DNA of 50,984 nucleotides, taken from Listeria_A hofi. Lineage in GTDB: Bacteria > Bacillota > Bacilli > Lactobacillales > Listeriaceae. The notes under the pieces were generated by a model. It worked only from the letters and a program-made list of their open reading frames with translations, was not told the DNA's origin and did not search any database. Shown piece after piece: positions 24,572-33,613 of this stretch; position 1 is the first letter of the stretch, and the number at the start of each line of letters is the position of its first letter. Both the position numbers and the translations under genes were made by a program. The stretch is taken from positions 1 through 50,984 of the forward strand of contig NZ_CAUYTL010000025.1 of NCBI RefSeq assembly GCF_963575615.1. The letters run 5' to 3'.

Positions 24572-25177
24572 ATGAGCAATAAACATTACTATACGAAAAA
24601 TAGCGATTTGGATCATAGCCGCAAAACATGGGCTTTCGAATTGCGTGGAAACTCGATTAAATTCATCAGTGACGCTGGTGTTTTCTCTAAAACGACGGTT
24701 GATTTCGGATCGCGCCTTTTGATTGAGAGTTTTGAAGCGAGTGATGCGGCAGGGAAGATGCTAGATGTCGGTTGTGGATATGGTCCGATTGGCTTAGCTT
24801 TTGCGAAAAGTTATCCTGATGCGCAAGTCGATATGATTGATGTGAACGACCGTGCGCTGGAATTATCTGCGGAAAACGCGGCGAATAATGGGCTGACGAA
24901 TGTCCGTGTGTTCGAGAGTTCGGTATATGACGGTGTGAAAGATGCTGATTATACGGATATTATTAGTAATCCTCCAATTCGAGCGGGTAAAAAAATTGTG
25001 CATGAGATTTTGGCTGGGAGTTTTGAGCGACTAAAAACAGGTGGTAGCTTGTGGATCGTCATTCAGAAAAAACAAGGTGGGCCTTCTGCGATGGCGAAAA
25101 TGGAAGAGGTTTTCGGAAATGTGGAAGTAGTTGCAAAGGATAAAGGTTATTTTATTTATCGGAGTATGAAAGAATGA
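24572..25177 (+). CDS. RsmC-like rRNA methyltransferase (YbxB family)
   Basis: 201-aa class I SAM-dependent methyltransferase. The SAM-binding motif is MLDVGCGYGPIGLAFA, followed by DMIDVNDRALELS, and the catalytic motif is NPPIRAGK. The family (Bacillus YbxB, single-domain RsmC-like) is thought to methylate guanosine N2 in 16S rRNA; the exact site is not certain. It sits between rplL and rpoB as in Bacillus. The ATG has AAAGGTGG upstream. Confidence 0.92.
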   Translation: MSNKHYYTKNSDLDHSRKTWAFELRGNSIKFISDAGVFSKTTVDFGSRLLIESFEASDAAGKMLDVGCGYGPIGLAFAKSYPDAQVDMIDVNDRALELSAENAANNGLTNVRVFESSVYDGVKDADYTDIISNPPIRAGKKIVHEILAGSFERLKTGGSLWIVIQKKQGGPSAMAKMEEVFGNVEVVAKDKGYFIYRSMKE

Positions 25178-25198
25178 TTATCGCTTCTATAATAAATG

Positions 25199-25238
25199 AA
25201 AAGTTATTATCTAGCTCAATGGATAATAGCTTTTTAAT
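25199..25238 (+). terminator. Terminator after the methyltransferase gene
   Basis: AAAAGTTATTATC (25199-25211) pairs with GATAATAGCTTTT (25222-25234), with one wobble. T-rich sequence follows. Between here and the rpoB promoter (25239-25385) I see nothing recognisable. Confidence 0.82.
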
Positions 25239-25385
25239 TTTCTAAAAAATAATAGTGTAACAGAATTAACGGCTCAAAGCGGTGAAATCAAAAAAGGATA
25301 TCTTGTGTTTCTGGTGTGTATAGATAAATATATAGCAGAATTTGATTATTTCAACAGGAAGATAAACGCAACTAGGCTCTAATCA

Positions 25386-25414
25386 TTGACGCCATCTTTT
25401 CATTATGATATTAT
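25386..25414 (+). promoter_or_regulatory. rpoB-rpoC promoter
   Basis: TTGACG (25386-25391), a 17-base spacer and TATTAT (25409-25414), with an extended TGA directly before the -10. It is a strong housekeeping promoter. The predicted start is at or next to A25421, about 210 bases before rpoB. Confidence 0.8.
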
Positions 25415-25420
25415 AGTAAG

Positions 25421-25510
25421 ATGCCAAAAGAATCGATATCACCATATTTGTTGGTGCGTACGCGAGGAATTGCAGTTTTAGCCTGTTTGGTTCACATAGC
25501 AAGAAAATAG
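25421..25510 (+). CDS. Candidate leaderless 29-codon leader ORF of rpoB
   Basis: The ATG at 25421 lies 7 bases after the -10 box, so it would be the first codon of the transcript. It reads MPKESISPYLLVRTRGIAV and continues to ARK and a TAG at 25508-25510. Its stop lies inside the left arm of the terminator-like hairpin at 25501-25552. This geometry is that of a leader peptide in an attenuator. Expression is unproven, and I recognise no family. Confidence 0.35.
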   Translation: MPKESISPYLLVRTRGIAVLACLVHIARK

Positions 25511-25552
25511 TGGTTTTCTTTGAGGAGCCCACTTTCTTTTTGTCTTTTTTAG
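25501..25552 (+). terminator. Terminator-like hairpin in the rpoB leader
   Basis: AAGAA (25501-25505) and AGTGG (25509-25513) pair with CCACT (25529-25533) and TTCTT (25534-25538), leaving a three-base bulge. The tract TTTTTGTCTTTTTT follows. It is weaker than the other terminators here but lies between a strong promoter and rpoB, so it may attenuate. Confidence 0.45.
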
Positions 25553-25631
25553 GTATTTTTGCCAAGTTCCATTGTACTATTTTTGTTGCAATGTGCTTAA
25601 TAAATTTAGTTTATTTGAGAGGGTGAATGAG

Positions 25632-28600
25632 TTGTCAGGTCAACTAGTTCAGTACGGAAGACATCGCCAACGTAGAAGTTTCGCTCGTATTAGTGAAGTG
25701 TTGGAGTTGCCAAACTTAATCGAGATTCAATCGAAGTCCTACCAGTGGTTTTTGGATGAGGGATTACGTGAAATGTTCCGCGATATTTCTCCAATTGAGG
25801 ATTTTGCTGGGAATTTGTCACTAGAATTTATCGACTACAATTTGGGAGATCCGAAATATTCAGTAGAAGAGTCGAAAAATCGTGATGCGAATTATGCAGC
25901 GCCATTGCGTGTAAAGTTACGTCTTATCAATAAAGAGACGGGCGAAGTGAAAGATCAGGAAGTATTCATGGGCGATTTCCCGCTTATGACCGAGATGGGT
26001 ACATTTGTTATTAATGGTGCCGAGCGTGTTATTGTATCGCAATTAGTACGTTCTCCGGGTGTTTATTTTAACGGGAAACTCGACAAAAATGGTAAAAAAG
26101 GTTTTGGTTCTACTGTCATCCCTAACCGTGGAGCGTGGCTTGAGTATGAAACAGACGCCAAAGATGTTGTTCATGTGAGAATCGATCGGACGCGTAAATT
26201 ACCAGTTACTGTTCTTTTACGTGCGCTAGGATTCGGTTCCGATAGCGAAATTCTGGAATTAATCGGGGAGAATGACTACTTACGCAACACACTTGAGAAA
26301 GATAATACCGATAATGCGGACAAAGCATTGCTTGAAATTTACGAGCGCTTACGTCCTGGTGAACCACCAACAGTTGAAAATGCGAAGAGCTTGCTCGTAT
26401 CCCGCTTTTTTGATCCAAAACGTTATGATTTAGCGAATGTTGGTCGTTACAAAATCAACAAAAAAGTGCATTTGAAGAATCGACTATTTAACCAAACGCT
26501 TGCTGAAACGTTAGTTGATCCAGAGACTGGTGAAATTATCGCGTCTAAAGGTGAAATTTTAGATCGTCGTAAATTAGATGCTATTATTGATAATCTTGAA
26601 AATGGCGTTGGGTTCCGTACACTTCGTCCAACTGGTGGTGTGATGGAAGATAGCGTGGTTGTTCAATCTATCAAAATTTATGCACCGAACAGTGAAGAAG
26701 AAAAAATTATCAATGTGATTGGTAATGCCTACATCGATGAGAGCGTAAAACACATTACGCCAGCCGATATTATTTCTTCTATCAGTTATTTCTTCAACTT
26801 ACTTCACGGAGTAGGGGACACAGATGATATTGACCATCTTGGTAACCGTCGTTTGCGTTCAGTTGGGGAACTTTTACAAAATCAGTTCCGTATTGGTTTA
26901 TCACGTATGGAACGTGTTGTTCGTGAGCGTATGTCGATTCAAGACATGAGTACGGTAACACCTCAACAATTAATTAATATTCGTCCAGTAGTGGCGTCCA
27001 TTAAAGAATTCTTTGGTAGCTCGCAGTTATCACAATTCATGGACCAAACGAATCCATTGGCCGAATTGACGCATAAACGTCGTCTTTCAGCGCTTGGCCC
27101 CGGTGGTTTGACGCGTGAACGTGCTGGTTATGAAGTACGTGACGTGCATTATTCTCACTATGGTCGTATGTGTCCGATTGAAACGCCTGAGGGCCCGAAT
27201 ATTGGACTGATTAACTCCTTGTCATCATTTGCAAAAGTGAACAAGTTTGGTTTTATTGAAACACCATATCGTCGTGTTGATCCAGAAACGAACCGTGTAA
27301 CAGATACGATTGACTATCTGACTGCAGACGAAGAAGATAACTACGTAGTGGCGCAAGCGAACTCCAAATTGGATGAGCTTGGTACTTTTACAGAAGAAGA
27401 AGTTATGGCACGTTTCCGTTCTGCCAATTTAGCTGTTGAAAAAGAGCGTATCGATTACATGGATGTATCGCCAAAACAAGTAGTTTCGGTTGCGACGGCA
27501 TGTATTCCGTTCCTTGAAAATGATGACTCCAACCGTGCGCTAATGGGAGCCAACATGCAACGTCAAGCTGTACCGCTTCTTAATCCGGAAGCGCCAATCA
27601 TCGGAACAGGTATGGAACACGTTTCTGCCCGCGATTCTGGTGCTGCTGTCGTTTGTAAACATGATGGTCTTGTAGAACACGTAGAAGCTAGAGAAATCTG
27701 GGTTCGTCGTATTTCCGAAGTGGATGGCAAAGAAGTTAGCGGGGGCATTGATAAATATACGCTGCGCAAATTTGTTCGTTCGAATCATGGTACGTGTTAC
27801 AACCAATCTCCAAACGTTGCAGAAGGAGACCGCGTAACAAAAGGTGAAATCCTTGGTAACGGTCCTTCAATGGATTCCGGAGAGCTTGCTTTAGGTCGTA
27901 ATGTTCTTGTAGCATTCATGACTTGGGATGGTTACAACTATGAGGATGCAATCATTATGAGTGAACGTCTTGTAAAAGATGATGTCTACACGTCGATTCA
28001 TATTGAAGAATTTGAATCAGAAGCGCGTGATACAAAACTCGGACCTGAGGAAATGACGCGTGATATTCCAAACGTTGGGGAAGACGCATTGCGTGACCTT
28101 GATGAACGCGGTGTTATCCGTGTCGGAGCAGAAGTAAAAGACGGCGACTTGCTCGTTGGTAAAGTAACACCAAAAGGGGTTACAGAATTAACAGCAGAAG
28201 AACGTCTACTACACGCTATATTCGGTGAAAAAGCGCGTGAAGTTCGCGATACATCATTGCGCGTACCACATGGCGGTGACGGTATTGTCCTTGACGTGAA
28301 AATCTTTACACGTGAAGCAGGCGATGAGTTACCACCAGGTGTAAACCAACTCGTTCGTGTTTATATCGTTCAAAAACGTAAAATTCATGAAGGCGATAAA
28401 ATGGCCGGACGTCATGGAAATAAAGGGGTTATCTCTCGTATTTTACCAGAAGAAGATATGCCATTTATGCCAGACGGAACGCCAGTAGATATCATGCTTA
28501 ACCCGCTAGGTGTACCATCACGGATGAATATTGGACAAGTACTTGAGCTTCATTTAGGTATGGCAGCTCGTTACCTCGGCATTCACATCGCGACACCAGT

Positions 28601-29189
28601 ATTTGACGGCGCGAATGATGAAGATGTATGGAGTACAGTTGCCGAATCCGGTATGGCACCAGATGCGAAAACAACGCTTTATGATGGACGTACAGGTGAA
28701 CCATTCGATAATCGTATTTCTGTCGGTATTATGTACATGATTAAACTTGCCCACATGGTTGATGATAAATTACATGCTCGTTCAACTGGGCCTTACTCAC
28801 TAGTAACACAACAACCACTAGGCGGTAAAGCACAGTTCGGTGGACAACGTTTCGGAGAGATGGAAGTTTGGGCACTAGAAGCATATGGTGCCGCTTATAC
28901 ACTTCAAGAAATCCTAACGATTAAATCTGATGACGTGGTTGGACGTGTGAAAACATACGAAGCCATTGTTAAAGGAGAAAGCATTCCAGAACCAGGCGTA
29001 CCAGAATCCTTCAAGGTATTAATTAAAGAGCTTCAAAGTCTAGGAATGGACGTAAAAATCCTCTCCGCTGACAAAGAAGAAATTGAATTACGCGACCTAG
29101 AAGACGAAGAATTCGGCGCTCAAAACGACGCTTTCAACATCGTATCCGAGCCAGCAAAACCAGCAGGAATAATAGACTCGAATCAATAA
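25632..29189 (+). CDS. rpoB: RNA polymerase beta subunit
   Basis: 1185-aa beta subunit. The start is TTG 25632 (MSGQLVQYGRHRQRRS) with AGGGTG at 25620-25625, matching the Bacillus N-terminus. The open frame from 25572 is leader. The rifampicin region SSQLSQFMDQTNPLAEL and THKRRLSALGPGGLTRE has the wild-type, drug-sensitive residues at all classic positions I can check. KMAGRHGNKGV and the C-terminal clamp segment with YGAAYTLQEILT are intact. A 428-base structured spacer separates it from rpoC, which is unusually long. Confidence 0.98.
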   Translation: MSGQLVQYGRHRQRRSFARISEVLELPNLIEIQSKSYQWFLDEGLREMFRDISPIEDFAGNLSLEFIDYNLGDPKYSVEESKNRDANYAAPLRVKLRLINKETGEVKDQEVFMGDFPLMTEMGTFVINGAERVIVSQLVRSPGVYFNGKLDKNGKKGFGSTVIPNRGAWLEYETDAKDVVHVRIDRTRKLPVTVLLRALGFGSDSEILELIGENDYLRNTLEKDNTDNADKALLEIYERLRPGEPPTVENAKSLLVSRFFDPKRYDLANVGRYKINKKVHLKNRLFNQTLAETLVDPETGEIIASKGEILDRRKLDAIIDNLENGVGFRTLRPTGGVMEDSVVVQSIKIYAPNSEEEKIINVIGNAYIDESVKHITPADIISSISYFFNLLHGVGDTDDIDHLGNRRLRSVGELLQNQFRIGLSRMERVVRERMSIQDMSTVTPQQLINIRPVVASIKEFFGSSQLSQFMDQTNPLAELTHKRRLSALGPGGLTRERAGYEVRDVHYSHYGRMCPIETPEGPNIGLINSLSSFAKVNKFGFIETPYRRVDPETNRVTDTIDYLTADEEDNYVVAQANSKLDELGTFTEEEVMARFRSANLAVEKERIDYMDVSPKQVVSVATACIPFLENDDSNRALMGANMQRQAVPLLNPEAPIIGTGMEHVSARDSGAAVVCKHDGLVEHVEAREIWVRRISEVDGKEVSGGIDKYTLRKFVRSNHGTCYNQSPNVAEGDRVTKGEILGNGPSMDSGELALGRNVLVAFMTWDGYNYEDAIIMSERLVKDDVYTSIHIEEFESEARDTKLGPEEMTRDIPNVGEDALRDLDERGVIRVGAEVKDGDLLVGKVTPKGVTELTAEERLLHAIFGEKAREVRDTSLRVPHGGDGIVLDVKIFTREAGDELPPGVNQLVRVYIVQKRKIHEGDKMAGRHGNKGVISRILPEEDMPFMPDGTPVDIMLNPLGVPSRMNIGQVLELHLGMAARYLGIHIATPVFDGANDEDVWSTVAESGMAPDAKTTLYDGRTGEPFDNRISVGIMYMIKLAHMVDDKLHARSTGPYSLVTQQPLGGKAQFGGQRFGEMEVWALEAYGAAYTLQEILTIKSDDVVGRVKTYEAIVKGESIPEPGVPESFKVLIKELQSLGMDVKILSADKEEIELRDLEDEEFGAQNDAFNIVSEPAKPAGIIDSNQ

Positions 29190-29327
29190 TAAAAAGCTGA
29201 AAGAGCCCGTTAGCCTCGACAGAAATTGTTAGAGGGCGGAGTTGAAACCCGCATTTGGTTTTTGCGGAGGCCACGAAATTTCCGAGAGGCTGGATCTTGA
29301 AGCTGGATTCAGAGATAAAAAGCTGAA
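29189..29327 (+). repeat. Palindromic element, GCCCGTTAGCC family, copy 3, with flanking 13-bp repeats
   Basis: It overlaps the rpoB stop. The direct repeats ATAAAAAGCTGAA at 29189-29201 and 29315-29327 flank the element (about 29203-29300). TAGCCTC (29211-29217) can pair with GAGGCTG, and an inner CCGCA/TGCGG hairpin is present. GACAGAAATTGTTAG is shared with copy 2, and the inner GCGGAGG/GAAATTTCCGA part recalls copies 4 and 5. Confidence 0.75.
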
Positions 29328-29328
29328 C

Positions 29329-29355
29329 GCACTGTTTTCTTATAGGAAACAGTGC
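29329..29355 (+). repeat. Strong simple hairpin between rpoB and rpoC
   Basis: GCACTGTTTTC (29329-29339) pairs with GGAAACAGTGC (29345-29355) around a 5-base loop. There is no T tract, so it is not a standard terminator. It could be an RNA processing or stability element. Confidence 0.7.
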
Positions 29356-29451
29356 CAGATGCTGAATATAGAACATGAATAACAAAAACGCTAGACGAGT
29401 AGAATGCCAAACCTGTTTTTGCACTTTCGGGTAAGATGTAGATTCTGCTTC

Positions 29452-29574
29452 ACGCAAATCGAGCGAAAGCGGTTGTATTTCGTCAATTTTGTGGAAGCCG
29501 GAAGCGGAGTGTACTCGTGTACATGAGAACCGGAAGTCTGCAAAATTGGCGGAATGCGATCGCTTGCCGCCGAT
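29452..29574 (+). repeat. Palindromic element, 123 bp, copy 2 (between rpoB and rpoC)
   Basis: Same length and same ends as 14906-15028 with about 24 differences. Several differences are compensatory: the apical pairs A-T and C-G of copy 1 become G-C and T-A, and the CAATTTTG/CAAAATTG arm replaces the differently spelled but still paired arm of copy 1. It ends 30 bases before the rpoC ribosome binding site. Confidence 0.85.
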
Positions 29575-29617
29575 TTATTTGGAATAGGCTACTCGCTAGA
29601 ATTTAGGAGGTAGACCA

Positions 29618-32600
29618 GTGTTAGATGTGAAAAATTTTGAGTATATGAAAATAGGTCTTGCGTCTCCAGATAAAATTCGTTCATGGTCACACGGAGAAGT
29701 TAAAAAACCAGAAACAATCAACTATCGTACGCTGAAACCTGAGCGCGATGGTTTGTTCTGTGAAAGAATCTTCGGACCAATGAAAGACTGGGAATGTTCT
29801 TGTGGGAAATACAAACGTGTTCGCTATAAAGGCGTTGTTTGTGACCGTTGTGGCGTTGAAGTTACGAAGTCCAAAGTTCGTCGTGAGCGTATGGGACACA
29901 TCGAACTAGCTGCACCGGTAACACATATTTGGTACTTTAAAGGTATTCCGAGCCGTATGGGACTTGCGCTTGATATGTCACCGCGAGCATTGGAGGAAGT
30001 TATCTATTTTGCTTCCTATGTTGTAACAGAACCAGGCGATACACCGCTTGAAAAGAAACAATTGCTTTCTGAAAAAGAGTATCGCGTTTACCGTGAGAAA
30101 TATAGCCAATCATTCCAAGCCGGAATGGGCGCAGAAGCAATCAAAAAACTTCTATCAGACATTCAGCTTGAAAAAGAAGTTGATGGCTTGAAAGAAGAAT
30201 TGAAATCGGCACAAGGGCAACGTAGAACTCGCGCAATCCGCCGTTTAGAAGTTCTAGAAGCGTTTCGTCATTCTGGCAATGATCCAAGTTGGATGGTTCT
30301 TGACGTGCTTCCAGTTATCCCACCAGAAATCCGCCCAATGGTTCAACTTGAAGGTGGACGTTTTGCGACAAGTGATTTGAATGACCTTTATCGCCGCGTA
30401 ATTAACCGGAATAATCGTCTGAAACGCTTACTTGATTTAGGTGCGCCTAACATCATCGTGCAGAATGAAAAACGGATGCTCCAAGAAGCAGTGGATGCTT
30501 TGATTGATAATGGTCGTCGTGGTCGTCCTGTAACAGGGCCGGGTAATCGTCCGTTGAAATCACTATCTCACATGCTTAAAGGGAAGCAAGGTCGTTTCCG
30601 TCAAAACTTGCTAGGTAAACGTGTCGATTATTCTGGTCGTTCCGTTATCGTCGTAGGTCCTAACCTGAAAATGTACCAATGTGGGCTTCCAAAAGAGATG
30701 GCTCTTGAACTATTCAAGCCTTTCGTTATGAAAGAATTGGTAGGTCGTGGTCTTGCTCATAACATTAAGAGTGCAAAACGCAAAATCGAACGCTCTTCTC
30801 CTGAAATTTGGGATGTATTAGAAGAAGTTATTCGTGAGCATCCAGTGTTACTTAACCGTGCCCCTACTTTGCATAGACTAGGTATCCAAGCTTTCGAACC
30901 AACACTTGTTGAAGGACGTGCAATTCGTCTGCATCCGCTAGTATGTACAGCTTATAACGCCGATTTTGATGGTGACCAAATGGCTGTCCATGTTCCACTA
31001 TCTGCGGAAGCGCAAGCAGAAGCGCGTATTTTGATGCTCGCTGCTCAAAACATTTTGAACCCGAAAGATGGTAAACCAGTTGTAACGCCTTCTCAAGATA
31101 TGGTACTAGGTAACTACTACTTGACGCTTGAACGTGAAGGTACGGTTGGTGAAGGTACAGTATTCACAGATATTAACGAAGCGCAATTAGCATACCAAAA
31201 CGGCTATGTTCATTTGCACTCACGTATTGCGGTTGTTGCAGGCTCGATTGACAACGAAAGATTTACTGACGAACAACGTAAGCAATTACTAATCACAACA
31301 GTTGGTAAGCTGATTTTCAATACCATTTTGCCGACTACATTCCCATATATTAACGAACCTACAAATTATAATCTAGAAGTTGAAACACCTAAGAAATATT
31401 TCGTAGATACAGGCGTTGATGTGAAAAAACATATTCAAGAACAAGAAATTGTCGACCCGTTCAAGAAAAAAATCTTAGGAAACATCATCGCGGAAGTCTT
31501 CAAAAAGTTCCATATCACAGAAACATCTCGCATGCTTGACCGCATGAAAGATTTAGGTTTCAAAATCTCTACAAAAGCTGGTATGACAGTTGGTATTGCG
31601 GATATTTTGACGCTTGAAGAAAAGCATGACATTCTTGATGAAGCGCATGATAAAGTGGAGAAAATTACGAAAACATTCCGCCGTGGTCTGATTACAGATG
31701 ACGAAAGATATGAACGTGTTATCGGTGTTTGGAATGAAGCGAAAGATGTTATTCAAGGAAAACTAATCTTGAGTTTGGATCGCTTAAATCCAATTTTCAT
31801 GATGCAAGATTCCGGAGCTCGTGGTAATATTTCCAACTTTACACAGCTTGCGGGAATGCGTGGTCTGATGGCAGATCCATCTGGACGTATCGTAGAACTT
31901 CCAATCACATCGAATTTCCGTGAAGGATTGACAGTTTTGGAATACTTTATCTCGACGCATGGTGCGCGTAAAGGTCTTACTGATACAGCCCTTAAAACAG
32001 CCGATTCAGGTTATCTTACTCGTCGTCTCGTTGATGTGGCGCAAGATGTTATCATTCGTGAATACGATTGTGGCACTGACCGTGGTCTTGAAATCCAAGC
32101 TATCCGTGAAGGTACAGAAATCATCGAAGCATTGGAAGAACGTTTGGAAGGTCGCTATGCTCGTAAATCAATTAGACATCCAGAAACTGGCGAAGTGATT
32201 GTTGCTGAAAATGACTTGATAACAGAAGAGAAATCGCGTCGTGTTGTAGAAGCTGGAATTGAGCAAGTAACGATCCGTTCCGCGTTTACATGTAATACAA
32301 AACACGGAGTATGTAAAAAATGTTACGGTAAAAACTTGGCAACAGGAACAGAAGTCGAAGTTGGGGAAGCAGTTGGTATTATCGCTGCACAATCTATCGG
32401 GGAACCAGGTACACAGCTTACTATGCGTACGTTCCATACAGGTGGGGTAGCCGGAGATGATATCACGCAAGGTCTTCCACGTATCCAAGAGATTTTTGAA
32501 GCACGTAATCCTAAAGGTCAAGCGATTATTACCGAAGTTGAAGGTGAAGTTGTTTCTATTGAAGAAGCACGCGATCGTCAACAAGAAATCGTGATACAAG

Positions 32601-33232
32601 GTAAAGATGAAGACCGTCGTAGCTACAGTATTCCTTATACTGCACGCCTTCGTGTCAAAGTTGGAGACATTGTTGATCGTGGAGAAGCGTTGACAGAAGG
32701 TTCAATTGATCCGAAAGCATTGATTCGCGTTCGTGACGTTCTTTCCGTACAAGAATACCTACTTGCTGAGGTACAAAAAGTTTACCGGATGCAAGGGGTT
32801 GAAATCGGCGATAAACACGTTGAGGTTATGGTTCGTCAAATGCTACGTAAAATCCGTGTGATGGATACTGGTGATACAAACATCTTACCAGGTACATTAA
32901 TGGATGTGCATACATTTACTGAGTCAAACCGTGACGCATTACTTGCCGGTAAACAACCAGCAACTGGACGCCCAGTATTGCTAGGTATTACAAAAGCATC
33001 CCTTGAAACAGACTCCTTCTTGTCTGCCGCATCATTCCAAGAAACAACACGAGTTCTTACAGATGCAGCGATCAAAGGTAAAACCGATGAACTACTCGGC
33101 TTGAAAGAAAATGTTATCCTAGGTAAACTGATTCCAGCCGGTACAGGTATTCACCACTACCGCAAACTGAAATCATCCGTACTAGGAAAAGAGCAAGAAG
33201 TTGCTGAACTAGAGGAATCGAAACACTTATAA
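29618..33232 (+). CDS. rpoC: RNA polymerase beta' subunit
   Basis: 1204-aa beta' subunit. It begins MLDVKNFEYM from GTG 29618 with TAGGAGGTAG upstream. The N-terminal zinc ribbon (CSCGKYKRVRYKGVVCDRC), the catalytic NADFDGDQMAVH with its three aspartates, the bridge/trigger region (MRGLMADPSGR) and the second zinc site (CNTKHGVCKKCYG) are present. It is cotranscribed with rpoB, although the spacer carries three hairpin modules, and is followed by two tandem palindromes and a terminator. Confidence 0.98.
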   Translation: MLDVKNFEYMKIGLASPDKIRSWSHGEVKKPETINYRTLKPERDGLFCERIFGPMKDWECSCGKYKRVRYKGVVCDRCGVEVTKSKVRRERMGHIELAAPVTHIWYFKGIPSRMGLALDMSPRALEEVIYFASYVVTEPGDTPLEKKQLLSEKEYRVYREKYSQSFQAGMGAEAIKKLLSDIQLEKEVDGLKEELKSAQGQRRTRAIRRLEVLEAFRHSGNDPSWMVLDVLPVIPPEIRPMVQLEGGRFATSDLNDLYRRVINRNNRLKRLLDLGAPNIIVQNEKRMLQEAVDALIDNGRRGRPVTGPGNRPLKSLSHMLKGKQGRFRQNLLGKRVDYSGRSVIVVGPNLKMYQCGLPKEMALELFKPFVMKELVGRGLAHNIKSAKRKIERSSPEIWDVLEEVIREHPVLLNRAPTLHRLGIQAFEPTLVEGRAIRLHPLVCTAYNADFDGDQMAVHVPLSAEAQAEARILMLAAQNILNPKDGKPVVTPSQDMVLGNYYLTLEREGTVGEGTVFTDINEAQLAYQNGYVHLHSRIAVVAGSIDNERFTDEQRKQLLITTVGKLIFNTILPTTFPYINEPTNYNLEVETPKKYFVDTGVDVKKHIQEQEIVDPFKKKILGNIIAEVFKKFHITETSRMLDRMKDLGFKISTKAGMTVGIADILTLEEKHDILDEAHDKVEKITKTFRRGLITDDERYERVIGVWNEAKDVIQGKLILSLDRLNPIFMMQDSGARGNISNFTQLAGMRGLMADPSGRIVELPITSNFREGLTVLEYFISTHGARKGLTDTALKTADSGYLTRRLVDVAQDVIIREYDCGTDRGLEIQAIREGTEIIEALEERLEGRYARKSIRHPETGEVIVAENDLITEEKSRRVVEAGIEQVTIRSAFTCNTKHGVCKKCYGKNLATGTEVEVGEAVGIIAAQSIGEPGTQLTMRTFHTGGVAGDDITQGLPRIQEIFEARNPKGQAIITEVEGEVVSIEEARDRQQEIVIQGKDEDRRSYSIPYTARLRVKVGDIVDRGEALTEGSIDPKALIRVRDVLSVQEYLLAEVQKVYRMQGVEIGDKHVEVMVRQMLRKIRVMDTGDTNILPGTLMDVHTFTESNRDALLAGKQPATGRPVLLGITKASLETDSFLSAASFQETTRVLTDAAIKGKTDELLGLKENVILGKLIPAGTGIHHYRKLKSSVLGKEQEVAELEESKHL

Positions 33233-33244
33233 TTAGATGCTGAC

Positions 33245-33340
33245 CGCGCCGGTTCAGACCTGAAAGAACTTGCAGCCGCCGAAATGAAAATCCGCTTTTG
33301 ATTTTTGCGTAGGTGGAGAAAGTTCCGAAGGTTTGGCGCG
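33245..33340 (+). repeat. Palindromic element after rpoC, first of two
   Basis: CGCGCC (33245-33250) pairs with GGCGCG (33335-33340). The body, from CCGCCGAAATGAAAATCCGC to GTAGGTGGAGAAAGTTCCGA, recurs in the next unit. The closing stems of the two units differ by compensatory changes (CGCGCC/GGCGCG versus GTGCC/GGCAC). Confidence 0.8.
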
Positions 33341-33368
33341 AGAAGCTCGATAACCCAAGATGCTAAGT

Positions 33369-33462
33369 GTGCCCGTTAGGCCTGAAAAAGTTTGGAACCG
33401 CCGAAGTAAAAGTCCGCATTTGACTTTTGCGTAGGTGGAGAAAACTTCGAAGGGCTGGCACG
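33369..33462 (+). repeat. Palindromic element after rpoC, second of two
   Basis: GTGCC (33369-33373) pairs with GGCAC (33457-33461). It is a tandem relative of 33245-33340 on a unit of about 123 bases. The start GTGCCCGTTAGGCCT and the end GGCTGGCACGAGAAGC link it to copies 1-3 after sigH, rplL and rpoB. Confidence 0.8.
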
Positions 33463-33481
33463 AGAAGCTTGATAAAACGAC

Positions 33482-33528
33482 AAAGAACCACCTCCGAATT
33501 ATTGTTATTTCGCAGGTGGTTCTTTAAT
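33482..33528 (+). terminator. rpoBC terminator
   Basis: AAAGAACCACCT (33482-33493) pairs perfectly with AGGTGGTTCTTT (33514-33525). It closes the rpoBC operon. Confidence 0.88.
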
Positions 33529-33554
33529 TTATGCTCCACATTTCATACTTAGCT

Positions 33555-33582
33555 TTTTCATTCTAGCTACATAGTGTACAAT
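33555..33582 (+). promoter_or_regulatory. Promoter of the ArAE-like gene
   Basis: TTTTCA (33555-33560) and TACAAT (33577-33582) are 16 bases apart, shortly upstream of the gene at 33614. Confidence 0.45.
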
Positions 33583-33613
33583 AGAAAACGATAGAAAAAA
33601 GAGGTGAAAGACG

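Noticed and set aside
25239..25385. A gene between the methyltransferase terminator and the rpoB promoter
   Set aside because: No ORF of useful length with a start signal on either strand; AT-rich and featureless.
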